DNA of 64,000 nucleotides from assembly GCA_020851415.1 (NCBI GenBank), contig JADZCU010000044.1, forward strand, positions 33,671-97,670. Reading direction: 5' to 3'. This stretch comes from Candidatus Peregrinibacteria bacterium (GTDB taxonomy: Bacteria; Patescibacteriota; Gracilibacteria; UBA1369). The notes below the pieces were generated by a model that made no database searches, was not told where the DNA came from, and saw only the letters and a list, made by a program, of their open reading frames with translations. Positions within the stretch are counted from its first letter, which is position 1. Every line of letters begins with the position of its first letter. Below are positions 37,371 to 45,148 of this stretch, in pieces. Both the position numbers and the translations under genes were made by a program.

Positions 37371-38564
37371 ATGCGTAAATTGCAAGTAGATAAATGGCTG
37401 CTGGTAACTGTAATGCTGTTACTGGTTTTTGGTCTGGTGATGATTACGAGTATCGGTGTTCCGAAATCTATTCAACTTTCCGCACCTAACATTTTGTATC
37501 CGAATTGCAGCGATCCTCAAGTTGATTGTTATTTGTTGTTTAAGAACCATCTGGTTCGTATGTTGATCGGACTGGTGGTGATGTTTATTGTGAGTAAAAT
37601 TTCTTTTCGTTTTTGGAAAAAAACTTCTGTTTTCTGGTATGCATCAGTGGTGTTGCTATTGATGGTGGTTTTGGCTTTTGGATCACAATACACTACTTTC
37701 GCCAAAAGCTGGATTGTACTTTTTAATACCTCTTTGCAGCCGACAGAGTTTGCCAAACTTGCCCTTATTTTTTATCTGGCGCATTGGATGGAACGGAAAA
37801 ATCAGGAGATTCAAACTTTTCAATACGGTTTTCTGCCTTTTTGTATAGTGACAGGCATTTTGCTTTTTCCGATCTTACTTCAGCCGGATTTGGGCGGTGT
37901 GATGATTGTGGGTAGTGTTGCTGCGGCAATGTACTTTGCGGCCGGAGCCAAAATGAGACATATGGCTCTTGGGGCGGTGATTGTTTTTGTTTTGGGTTTA
38001 TTAACTGTAACTATGGTGGGTCGCGTGAATGATCGTTTTCAGGCGTTTTTGAACCAGGATTCCGATTGTCGTGAGAGTTATTGTTGGCAAACTGAACAGG
38101 CGAATATCGCCGTTGGAACAGGTGGTTTTTGGGGTAAAGGTTTGACTCAAGGTGTGCAAAAATCTTATTGGTTGCCTCAGGCTTCTGATGACTTTATTTT
38201 TGCGGCATCGGCGGAGGAACTTGGATTTTTGCGTATAGCTATTGTTATTTTTGGTTATGGAGTTATTGCATATCGCGGCCTTACTATCGCACGGGGATCA
38301 CCTGACAGGTTTACGATGCTTACGGCCGTTGGCGTGACTTCATGGATTGTTATTCAGGCTTATATGAATATTATGATCAATATTGGTATGATGCCCGTTA
38401 CCGGTATTACACTTCCGTTCGTGAGTTACGGAGGTTCATCCATGATTGCTACGCTTATTGGTATTGGTGTACTTTTACAAATTTCTAAACATTCTTCTTA
38501 TGAGACTGGCTCTAGCCGGCGGGGGGACCGGAGGACATATCATGCCAAATATAGCCCTTATTGA
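37371..38564 (+). CDS. FtsW/RodA/SpoVE-family SEDS protein
   Basis: 398 aa from ATG 37371; SWIVLFNTSLQPTEFAKLALIFYLAHW...LQPDLGGVMIV...NIMINIGMMPVTGITLPFVSYGGSSMIATLIGIG. Confidence 0.93.
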   Translation: MRKLQVDKWLLVTVMLLLVFGLVMITSIGVPKSIQLSAPNILYPNCSDPQVDCYLLFKNHLVRMLIGLVVMFIVSKISFRFWKKTSVFWYASVVLLLMVVLAFGSQYTTFAKSWIVLFNTSLQPTEFAKLALIFYLAHWMERKNQEIQTFQYGFLPFCIVTGILLFPILLQPDLGGVMIVGSVAAAMYFAAGAKMRHMALGAVIVFVLGLLTVTMVGRVNDRFQAFLNQDSDCRESYCWQTEQANIAVGTGGFWGKGLTQGVQKSYWLPQASDDFIFAASAEELGFLRIAIVIFGYGVIAYRGLTIARGSPDRFTMLTAVGVTSWIVIQAYMNIMINIGMMPVTGITLPFVSYGGSSMIATLIGIGVLLQISKHSSYETGSSRRGDRRTYHAKYSPY

Positions 38565-39600
38565 GGCGCTGCAGAAACAGTCTTCAGATACGAAAATACT
38601 GTATTTGGGTACGCGTAAGGGCATGGAAAAAAAACTTGTGAAACCTCTGGGTGTTGAATATAGAGGTATCCTTTGCGGTAAACTTCGCAGATATTTTTCC
38701 TGGCAAAATCTTGATCTTCTGCTTTTCCCGGTAGGCATTATGCAGAGCTTTTTTTATCTAGTTTCGTTTCGCCCGAGCTTTATTTTTTGTAAAGGCGGGT
38801 ATGTTTCTTTGCCGGTCGCAATTGGGGCATGGTTGGCGCGGGTGCCCGTTATTTTGCATGAGTCTGATGTTGTTCCGGGACTTGCGAATAAAATCGGTTC
38901 GAAATTTGCCCGCACTGTGTGTGTTTCTTTTTCGGAAAGTGAAAAATATTTCAATAAAAAGAAAGTTATCGTCACCGGTAATCCAGTGAGGGAAACTGTT
39001 TTTCACGGAAATGAAAATGAAGCTAAGAAAATTACGGGATTTCATAAACCACTTCCCGTGCTTTTGGTTCTTGGTGGAAGCCTTGGTGCAGAATCGGTGA
39101 ATCAGATTATTTTTCAAAACTTTTCTGCTCTCTTGAAAAAATTTCAGGTAATTCATATTTGTGGAAAAGAAAAAATGAAATCGGAAAATGAGCTAAAGCA
39201 GACACTTGGGCATGGTGAACTACATTTATTGGAAAACTATTGTGCGTTTGAGTTTGTGCGCGATGAACTTCCACATTTTTATGCTTTGGCGGATGTGGTG
39301 ATAACGCGAGCGGGAGCCAATACTCTGGCTGAAATTTCTGAACTGAGAAAACCGGCGCTGGTTGTTCCTCTGGGGACAGCGGCAAGCCGAGGTGATCAAA
39401 TAGTGAATGCGAAAGTTTTTGCTCAGAATCATGATGCTATTGTTCTTTCTGAAGACGACATGAGTTCTGAAAAGTTTTTTGCGGCAATTGAAGAGCTTCT
39501 GAAAAAATCACATTCTTTGAAAGAAAAATTTCAACAATTTGTCCGTCCAAAACATTCTTTGGCTACAGAAAAAATCCTTCATCTTTTTTCTACGTTATGA
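38500..39600 (+). CDS. murG: UDP-GlcNAc:undecaprenyl-PP-MurNAc-pentapeptide GlcNAc transferase
   Basis: 367 aa from ATG 38500; MRLALAGGGTGGHIMPNIALIEAL, RAGANTLAEISELRKPALVVPLGTAASRGDQ. Confidence 0.93.
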   Translation: MRLALAGGGTGGHIMPNIALIEALQKQSSDTKILYLGTRKGMEKKLVKPLGVEYRGILCGKLRRYFSWQNLDLLLFPVGIMQSFFYLVSFRPSFIFCKGGYVSLPVAIGAWLARVPVILHESDVVPGLANKIGSKFARTVCVSFSESEKYFNKKKVIVTGNPVRETVFHGNENEAKKITGFHKPLPVLLVLGGSLGAESVNQIIFQNFSALLKKFQVIHICGKEKMKSENELKQTLGHGELHLLENYCAFEFVRDELPHFYALADVVITRAGANTLAEISELRKPALVVPLGTAASRGDQIVNAKVFAQNHDAIVLSEDDMSSEKFFAAIEELLKKSHSLKEKFQQFVRPKHSLATEKILHLFSTL

Positions 39601-40745
39601 ATATTGGAGTAAACGCCAGATTTCTGACGAAACCTTTTACAGGCATTGGACGTTATACTAAAGCTCTTTTTACAACGTTGGCGCTTGAGCATCCGAATGA
39701 TACTTTTGTCCTGGTTTCACACGAAGATGTAGTGGGAGATTTTCCTGAAAATATTGAAATGGTAGTTTTGCCCGAGCGTTTTCACGGAAGTGGCGGTATG
39801 AAAAAAACTTACTGGGAACAGGTTCAACTACCAGCTTTTTTCAAAAAATACGGCGTTGATGTTGTTCATTATCCGTATCCGAGTAATCCGTGGCGTAAAT
39901 TTACAATACCAGTAATCGTGACTGTTCATGACACTATACCGTGGGTATTGTCCGAATACAGAGAACGATTTTCTACCCGTCTGTATCAGGATCATTGTCT
40001 GAAAGCGCTGAAGTTTGCCGATATTATTTCCACGGTTTCTTTTTCAACACAAAAGGATCTTTTGGCTTTAAACAGAGGTTTTGAGAAGAAAATTTTTGTG
40101 GCGGAAAATGGAATGGATGCGGATTATAAAAAAAATATCCCTGATGAAGAGGTGCGCAGAGTTTTGGGAAAATATGGAATTGACGCTGTGCGACCGTACT
40201 TTTTTTATTTGGGAGGGTATGATGCCAGAAAAAATGTTTCTTTTTTAGTTGATGCTTTTGTGTCGTCAATTGCATCGGATTTTGAGGTTGATCTGGTTTT
40301 GGCAGGTGGAAAAATTTTGCAGGGAAAACTTTATGAGAGTTATGACCGGGCTCTTGAGACAAGCGCAAAAGTGGCTAATTCAAAAGGAAAATTGCTTTTC
40401 CCTGGGTTTATTGATGAGGCCGATTTGCCTGCCTTATATAAGGGTTCTTTGGCTTTTGTGAATGTTTCAAAATCAGAGGGATTTAATCTTCCAGCGCTTG
40501 AAGCTTTGTGTTCCGGAACACCTGTTATTGCCTCCGACATTGCAATTCATCATGAAGTACTTGGTGATTTTGGTCACTTTGTGGGGCTGGATAACAATGT
40601 TTTTTTGGCTGAAATGTTAAGGAAATTCGTAAGTGATGAAACTTTTGCACAAAATGCCCGTACCGCAATTTCCGGTTATGAGTGCGGCTTTACCTGGAGC
40701 AATACCGCGCGAAAAGTTTATGGGGCCTATGAAAAGCTACGTTAA
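39597..40745 (+). CDS. Family 1/4 glycosyltransferase
   Basis: 382 aa, ARFLTKPFTGIGRYTKALF...SEGFNLPALEALCSGTPVIASDIAIHHEVLGD; ATGA overlap with murG. Confidence 0.93.
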   Translation: MNIGVNARFLTKPFTGIGRYTKALFTTLALEHPNDTFVLVSHEDVVGDFPENIEMVVLPERFHGSGGMKKTYWEQVQLPAFFKKYGVDVVHYPYPSNPWRKFTIPVIVTVHDTIPWVLSEYRERFSTRLYQDHCLKALKFADIISTVSFSTQKDLLALNRGFEKKIFVAENGMDADYKKNIPDEEVRRVLGKYGIDAVRPYFFYLGGYDARKNVSFLVDAFVSSIASDFEVDLVLAGGKILQGKLYESYDRALETSAKVANSKGKLLFPGFIDEADLPALYKGSLAFVNVSKSEGFNLPALEALCSGTPVIASDIAIHHEVLGDFGHFVGLDNNVFLAEMLRKFVSDETFAQNARTAISGYECGFTWSNTARKVYGAYEKLR

Positions 40746-40770
40746 TTTGCTACAATATTAGGAGTTATTT

Positions 40771-41304
40771 TTGCTTATGCTTAATACAATTTCTCTCGTT
40801 GCGGGTCTGATGATTCTGGTAGTGATGGCAGTGGTGGCCACCTATTTTTATCTGACATCAAAGCATCAGGAGTTGATGGAAGAGTGGTATATCCTGAGAG
40901 ATAAACTTCGATTGCGCCTGGACAGATTGCCGTTGGTTTTGGAGCTTTTTCGAAATGCCGTTCCGAGTGAAACGGCTCTCGTTCATTCGGTTATTGAGGT
41001 AAAAAGTAAGGTGTGGCCGCCAGAAAAACCTACTTCTGACGTTGTTCATAAGCATTTAGATCTTACGGAAAAATTGAAGAGTTTGTTTGAAGTGGCCGCC
41101 AAACATGAGACTTTGAAACATAATTTGGTTTTTCTTTCGGCAAAAAAGGATCTACAAGCCATAAATGATGAAATTGAGGGTTTGAGTGAGCCTTACAATG
41201 AAAGGGTGAGGAAATTGAATCATATGATGAAATTTCCGTTGGTAAAACCATTGGTTTTGCTCTTCAAGCTCAAGAAATTCCCTATTTTCGAATTTGAACC
41301 TTGA
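40771..41304 (+). CDS. Hypothetical single-TM (LemA-like topology) protein
   Basis: 177 aa, N-terminal TM then helical domain. Confidence 0.65.
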   Translation: MLMLNTISLVAGLMILVVMAVVATYFYLTSKHQELMEEWYILRDKLRLRLDRLPLVLELFRNAVPSETALVHSVIEVKSKVWPPEKPTSDVVHKHLDLTEKLKSLFEVAAKHETLKHNLVFLSAKKDLQAINDEIEGLSEPYNERVRKLNHMMKFPLVKPLVLLFKLKKFPIFEFEP

Positions 41305-41329
41305 CGGTGAGTATACACTCACCTATAAT
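41301..41329 (+). promoter_or_regulatory. lexA promoter with embedded palindromic operator (SOS-box-like)
   Basis: TTGACG-17 nt-TATAAT; spacer contains GGTGAGT-ATAC-ACTCACC (41306-41323). Confidence 0.75.
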
Positions 41330-41343
41330 GGGGACGATCATTC

Positions 41344-42003
41344 ATGAATGTCCCCGTTAATTTTTCGTTACAAATTCGTATGCCAGAAGTTCTTACAGAA
41401 AAGCAGGAGGCGCTACTCAAGTTTATTGAGCAGTATCAGCTGGAAAACGGATCTTCTCCGACCATCCGCGAGATGCGCGAATACTTTGGAGTCACTTCCG
41501 ATAACAGCATCCTGAAACACCTGAAAGCTCTCGGCGAGAAGGGTTATATCACTAAAGATGATACCCCTCGTGGTATTAAGATGCTTTCAAGCGTGAAGGA
41601 ACGTATGGAATCCGGATCTTTAAAACTTCCACTGCTGGGGATGATCCCGGCTGGTGGTCCGGTACTCAGCGAAGAGTATATTGAAAACTGGCTTAGTGTT
41701 GGCGAAGACGTCATTTATAAAGCTCAGGACTCTTATCTGCTTCGAGTAAAAGGAACTAGTATGATTGATGCCGGTATGTACGAAGATGACATTCTCGTGG
41801 TCTGCGGTTCTCTTGAACCGAAAATTGGTGACATTGTTGTTGCATTGGTGGATAACCAGAACACCGTTAAACGGTATATGAAGGACTCGGATAACCGCGT
41901 CTATTTGAAACCTGAAAACCCCCAATACGACAATATATATCCCCAAGGTGAACTTTGTATCCAGGGTGTAGTCACGGGACTTCTGCGCTACTACAAGCGC
42001 TAA
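41344..42003 (+). CDS. lexA: LexA repressor (start could be internal ATG at 41380)
   Basis: LTEKQEALLKFIEQYQLENGSSPTIREMREYFGV, cleavage site MIPAGGP, GTSMIDAGM Ser and TVKRY Lys dyad. Confidence 0.94.
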   Translation: MNVPVNFSLQIRMPEVLTEKQEALLKFIEQYQLENGSSPTIREMREYFGVTSDNSILKHLKALGEKGYITKDDTPRGIKMLSSVKERMESGSLKLPLLGMIPAGGPVLSEEYIENWLSVGEDVIYKAQDSYLLRVKGTSMIDAGMYEDDILVVCGSLEPKIGDIVVALVDNQNTVKRYMKDSDNRVYLKPENPQYDNIYPQGELCIQGVVTGLLRYYKR

Positions 42004-42148
42004 ACAAATATTCGTTCATTTATACAATATGTAAACTCCTTGTTTACCGCTCAGCGGTAGTATTTTCTTCGACCCATTTTTGACTCTGGTTGAGTCTTTA
42101 GCACTTTTTTCTTTGCAACTTCTTCATTGCCCCTAACCCCGCTTTCTT

Positions 42149-42316
42149 ATGTTTTCACGTTTATTTGCACCAATAACAGTAGCCCGACTTTTTGACCCAA
42201 TGCCACTGCCACGACGTATGCGCTTGGCTACGCAGCGAGTGAAAACCGGCAAAAACTTTGCACCGGTTATTCACGCTCCTTCATTCAAAATGAAAAAAAT
42301 CCCTTTATATCGATAA
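42149..42316 (+). CDS. Small basic hypothetical protein (55 aa)
   Basis: ATG...TAA open frame MFSRLFAPITVARLFDPMPLPRRMRLATQRVKTGKNFAPVIHAPSFKMKKIPLYR; start context gctttcttATG resembles other genes here; below the ORF-track cut-off. Confidence 0.4.
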   Translation: MFSRLFAPITVARLFDPMPLPRRMRLATQRVKTGKNFAPVIHAPSFKMKKIPLYR

Positions 42317-42476
42317 TTTTGCGGAGTTGCCTGCGATGTTATGAGCTCGCAGGTGTGGATGCTCCTGGTAAGTTTTGCTTGATCCGAGCTGCCTCGCTCA
42401 CAATGAAAAAAATCCCCGCCGTTGCCAGGTGGGGATTTTTATTGATGTTTGGCTGTGACATATCGCGGAGCCGACT

Positions 42477-42504
42477 TGATAGTAAGCTTTTTTTAGACTA
42501 GAAT
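42477..42504 (+). promoter_or_regulatory. Putative promoter of tRNA-Thr
   Basis: TTGATA (42477-42482), 16 nt, TAGAAT (42499-42504). Confidence 0.5.
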
Positions 42505-42520
42505 CTTGTGGCGTTTATAA

Positions 42521-42596
42521 GCCACTTTAGCTCAGCTGGTAGAGCAATACTTTCGTAAAGTAGAGGTCTCGGGTTCGACTCCCGAAAGTGGCTCCA
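42521..42596 (+). tRNA. tRNA-Thr (anticodon CGT), CCA encoded
   Basis: Cloverleaf: GCCACTT/AAGTGGC acceptor, loop TTCGTAA, T-arm TCGGG-TTCGACT-CCCGA. Confidence 0.95.
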
Positions 42597-42721
42597 GGAG
42601 ATACTTGGTGGGGTTTAATGACTTATGTAGGCCAGAAGTCTAAACTTTTGTTAAAAAGTAGGTATTTGACATGTGGGGGTAAATTACTTATTATCAGTTG
42701 CCGTAGTATTAAAGGTTAATT

Positions 42722-43267
42722 ATGGCAATTGAAGCGATTAGGCTAGGCGATGGTGGTGTGAGCGAGGCGGAAGCTTATAAGGCGTTACGTCTTGAAGGGT
42801 TAAAAAACGACCCTATCTCGTTTGCAAATACCTATGAAGAAATGGCGGTGAGAACTGTGGATGATATTATCGCTGAATTGAGAGCGAATATTGTTGTCGG
42901 TGTTTTGATGGAAAATAGCGAATTAATTGGCGTTGGAGGTATTCGCCGTGAGGCACCGGGTAAGATGAATCATAAAGGTATTATTTATGGTAATTTTGTC
43001 AGACAGGATGTGAGAGGCAGAGGTGTTGGGAAACTGATTATGAGTGACTTGGAGAAAAGAGCACGGGCAACTGTACCAAGTGATTTACTTCCGGCGTTTG
43101 AAGAGCTTCAGCTTCGTGTAGTTGAGGGAAATGAACCAGCTATTAGGTTATATAAATCTTTGGGATACGAAGAGTTTGGCTTTGCGGCAAGAGCTGTGAG
43201 GTATCAGGGGAAATATGTGGGCGAGCACTATATGCACAAGTATTTGATAGATGCCGATAAACAGTAA
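42722..43267 (+). CDS. GNAT-family N-acetyltransferase
   Basis: 181 aa, GNFVRQDVRGRGVGKLIMSDLEKRA...VEGNEPAIRLYKSLGYEEFG. Confidence 0.9.
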   Translation: MAIEAIRLGDGGVSEAEAYKALRLEGLKNDPISFANTYEEMAVRTVDDIIAELRANIVVGVLMENSELIGVGGIRREAPGKMNHKGIIYGNFVRQDVRGRGVGKLIMSDLEKRARATVPSDLLPAFEELQLRVVEGNEPAIRLYKSLGYEEFGFAARAVRYQGKYVGEHYMHKYLIDADKQ

Positions 43268-43270
43268 ATC

Positions 43271-43298
43271 TAGACAATAGAAAATCGACGAGTATAAT
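43271..43298 (+). promoter_or_regulatory. Promoter of the leader/SAM-hydrolase-like unit
   Basis: TAGACA (43271-43276), 16-nt spacer, TATAAT (43293-43298). Confidence 0.65.
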
Positions 43299-43321
43299 CG
43301 GGATGTAATTTTCAATTTTAC

Positions 43322-43411
43322 ATGCAAATTTCCTTCGCAAAATCTGAACAGACCAACATGATGATGTCTATGATGATGCTTTCTCAGCGAAGGTTTGAGT
43401 TTGTGGCGTAA
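43322..43411 (+). CDS. Met-rich leader peptide candidate MQISFAKSEQTNMMMSMMMLSQRRFEFVA
   Basis: 29-codon ORF read manually; 7 Met codons including ATG ATG ATG TCT ATG ATG ATG; lies between promoter and terminator. Confidence 0.6.
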   Translation: MQISFAKSEQTNMMMSMMMLSQRRFEFVA

Positions 43412-43463
43412 TAGAATAACTTACAAAACTCCAAAGCCTTCGCAACTGCGAGGGCTTTTTTTT
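43387..43463 (+). promoter_or_regulatory. Transcription attenuator: antiterminator (43387-43396 with 43434-43443) versus terminator (43433-43443 with 43448-43458, then T-run)
   Basis: GCGAAGGTTT pairs AAGCCTTCGC; AAAGCCTTCGC-aact-GCGAGGGCTTTTTTTT is an 11-bp terminator; additional segment CCTTCGC (43332-43338) can pair GCGAAGG (43387-43393). Confidence 0.65.
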
Positions 43464-43494
43464 AAATCCATATTACTTTTTAATTTTCTTCTCT

Positions 43495-44757
43495 ATGTCT
43501 TCTCTGGATTCCCGAACTGCTGGTACTTCTGAAGGATTAGAAACTTCCACTGATCTTGCAGCACAAGTTCATTTGCCTGAAAGTAGTCCACCATCATCCG
43601 GTGAACGTGCGCTTTTACCGGGTGAAGTTGATGGCGAACTTTCTCAGTTTCGACTGAGAATAGCACAAAATAGAGAACAGTTTCCTGATCATCGGAGTGT
43701 TGTTGTGGTGAGTGATCTGGATGATTTGGCCAGTGGCCAGGTGGCTGCATCTATTCGCGAGCAGGGGCCGCGAGGGGCAAATTTTCAGGTGGCGGAATTT
43801 AACGGAGTGCACCCTTATAATTTGATCTCAGCTGCACATACGTTGGCGGCACTTCTTTCTGACAAGAAAAATTTTCCGGCGGGTAGTATTTTTGTGATAG
43901 TTGTTGACCCACATGTGGGTCAGAATGGCCATGATGGTCAAAATGTTGCTGATAAGCGGGCAATTATTGAGTATGAAGATGGAACTGTTTTGGTTGGACC
44001 GGCGAGGTCTTACATGAGAACTGGTGAGTTTCATGGACGTGGAAAAATTGCCCGTGCCGTGGAGATTGATAAGGATCGCCTGGTTGCCTTGGGATTGACT
44101 GAAAATAAGGGTAATGATGTCTTTGACGGGCTTCGAAGGTTTGGTCCTGCAGCCGCGGCTGCACTTCATTCTGTGCCACTGGAAGAGCTGGGATCACCGA
44201 TTGATGTGGAAAAAATCCCCGTGTTAGAAATACCTGATGGAACCATTTCCGATATTGAGCCAAACTATCAAAATATCCGAGTAGAAACTGCCTATGACCG
44301 TTTTCCGATCGGATCTGATTTGGCAGTGAGAGATGCTGAAGGTAATTTGCTGTGCATTGCCAAAAGAAGGCAGGCTTTTGAGGGAGAAAAGGGTGATATT
44401 GTTGCAGTGAACGGAAGCAAATTTTTGGTTACGGATGACGGAAAAGGCAAGAAGGGTTTGTATTTGGGGGCGGTCCAGGGGCAACTTGCCGGGCTTCTGA
44501 GCGAAAAGTTTGGGAAGCAGGTTGAGGTTGGAGACAGGCTGGTTGTAGATATAGCTACACAGGAGGAAATTGATCGATATAGTGCGGAGAAAACCTTGAT
44601 TGAGCTGAAGGAGTCAGCTCAGGATTTGGTGACCGCAATAGGCGGTAAAATTGAGACTGAGATCGCGTCGATACTTGGCTCGCATCAGAGTGTTGGAGAC
44701 ATTGTTTCCGGTGTTTCGAAAAAGCTTCGAAAGGTTGCACAATGGCTTAGGGCATAA
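43495..44757 (+). CDS. Divergent DUF62-family protein (SAM hydroxide adenosyltransferase / SAM hydrolase-like)
   Basis: 420 aa; VVVVSDLDDLASG...GVHPYNLISAAHTLAALL...FPAGSIFVIVVDPHVGQ...KRAIIEYEDGTVLVGP matches the LTDFG / DIxHxVxP..AAxxL / FPxGTVxVxVVDPGVG family pattern. Confidence 0.7.
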   Translation: MSSLDSRTAGTSEGLETSTDLAAQVHLPESSPPSSGERALLPGEVDGELSQFRLRIAQNREQFPDHRSVVVVSDLDDLASGQVAASIREQGPRGANFQVAEFNGVHPYNLISAAHTLAALLSDKKNFPAGSIFVIVVDPHVGQNGHDGQNVADKRAIIEYEDGTVLVGPARSYMRTGEFHGRGKIARAVEIDKDRLVALGLTENKGNDVFDGLRRFGPAAAAALHSVPLEELGSPIDVEKIPVLEIPDGTISDIEPNYQNIRVETAYDRFPIGSDLAVRDAEGNLLCIAKRRQAFEGEKGDIVAVNGSKFLVTDDGKGKKGLYLGAVQGQLAGLLSEKFGKQVEVGDRLVVDIATQEEIDRYSAEKTLIELKESAQDLVTAIGGKIETEIASILGSHQSVGDIVSGVSKKLRKVAQWLRA

Positions 44758-44824
44758 AGCAAGCTTTTTGGCTTTGAAAAGGGAGGAACTTTGACTATGA
44801 TGACCCCGCATTTACGGTAAATTT

Positions 44825-45148
44825 ATGGAGTGTAAATTTGTAAAAATTGCGGTGTTTGCTCCCGCCACGCATGGTGATGTTATCCGCAAGGCTTTAGCTG
44901 ATGCGGGTGCAGGGCACATTGGTAATTATGATTTTTGCTCTTTTTCCTCCAGAGGAGTGGGACGATTCCGCGGACTTGAAGGAACAGATCCTTTTATTGG
45001 TAAACCGGGAAAGATTGAAGAGGTGGATGAAGAAAAAATCGAGGTTATTTGCCCCTCGGATATTTTGAAAAAAGCGCTGGATGCCGTTCGAACTGTTCAC
45101 CCTTATGAAGAACCTGCGATTGATATTTATCCCCTGTTGAACGAGTAA
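44825..45148 (+). CDS. NIF3/YqfO C-terminal (PII-like) domain protein
   Basis: 107 aa, HIGNYDFCSFSSRGVGRFRGLEGTDPFIGKPGKIEEVDEEKIEVICP...HPYEEPAIDIYPL. Confidence 0.85.
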   Translation: MECKFVKIAVFAPATHGDVIRKALADAGAGHIGNYDFCSFSSRGVGRFRGLEGTDPFIGKPGKIEEVDEEKIEVICPSDILKKALDAVRTVHPYEEPAIDIYPLLNE

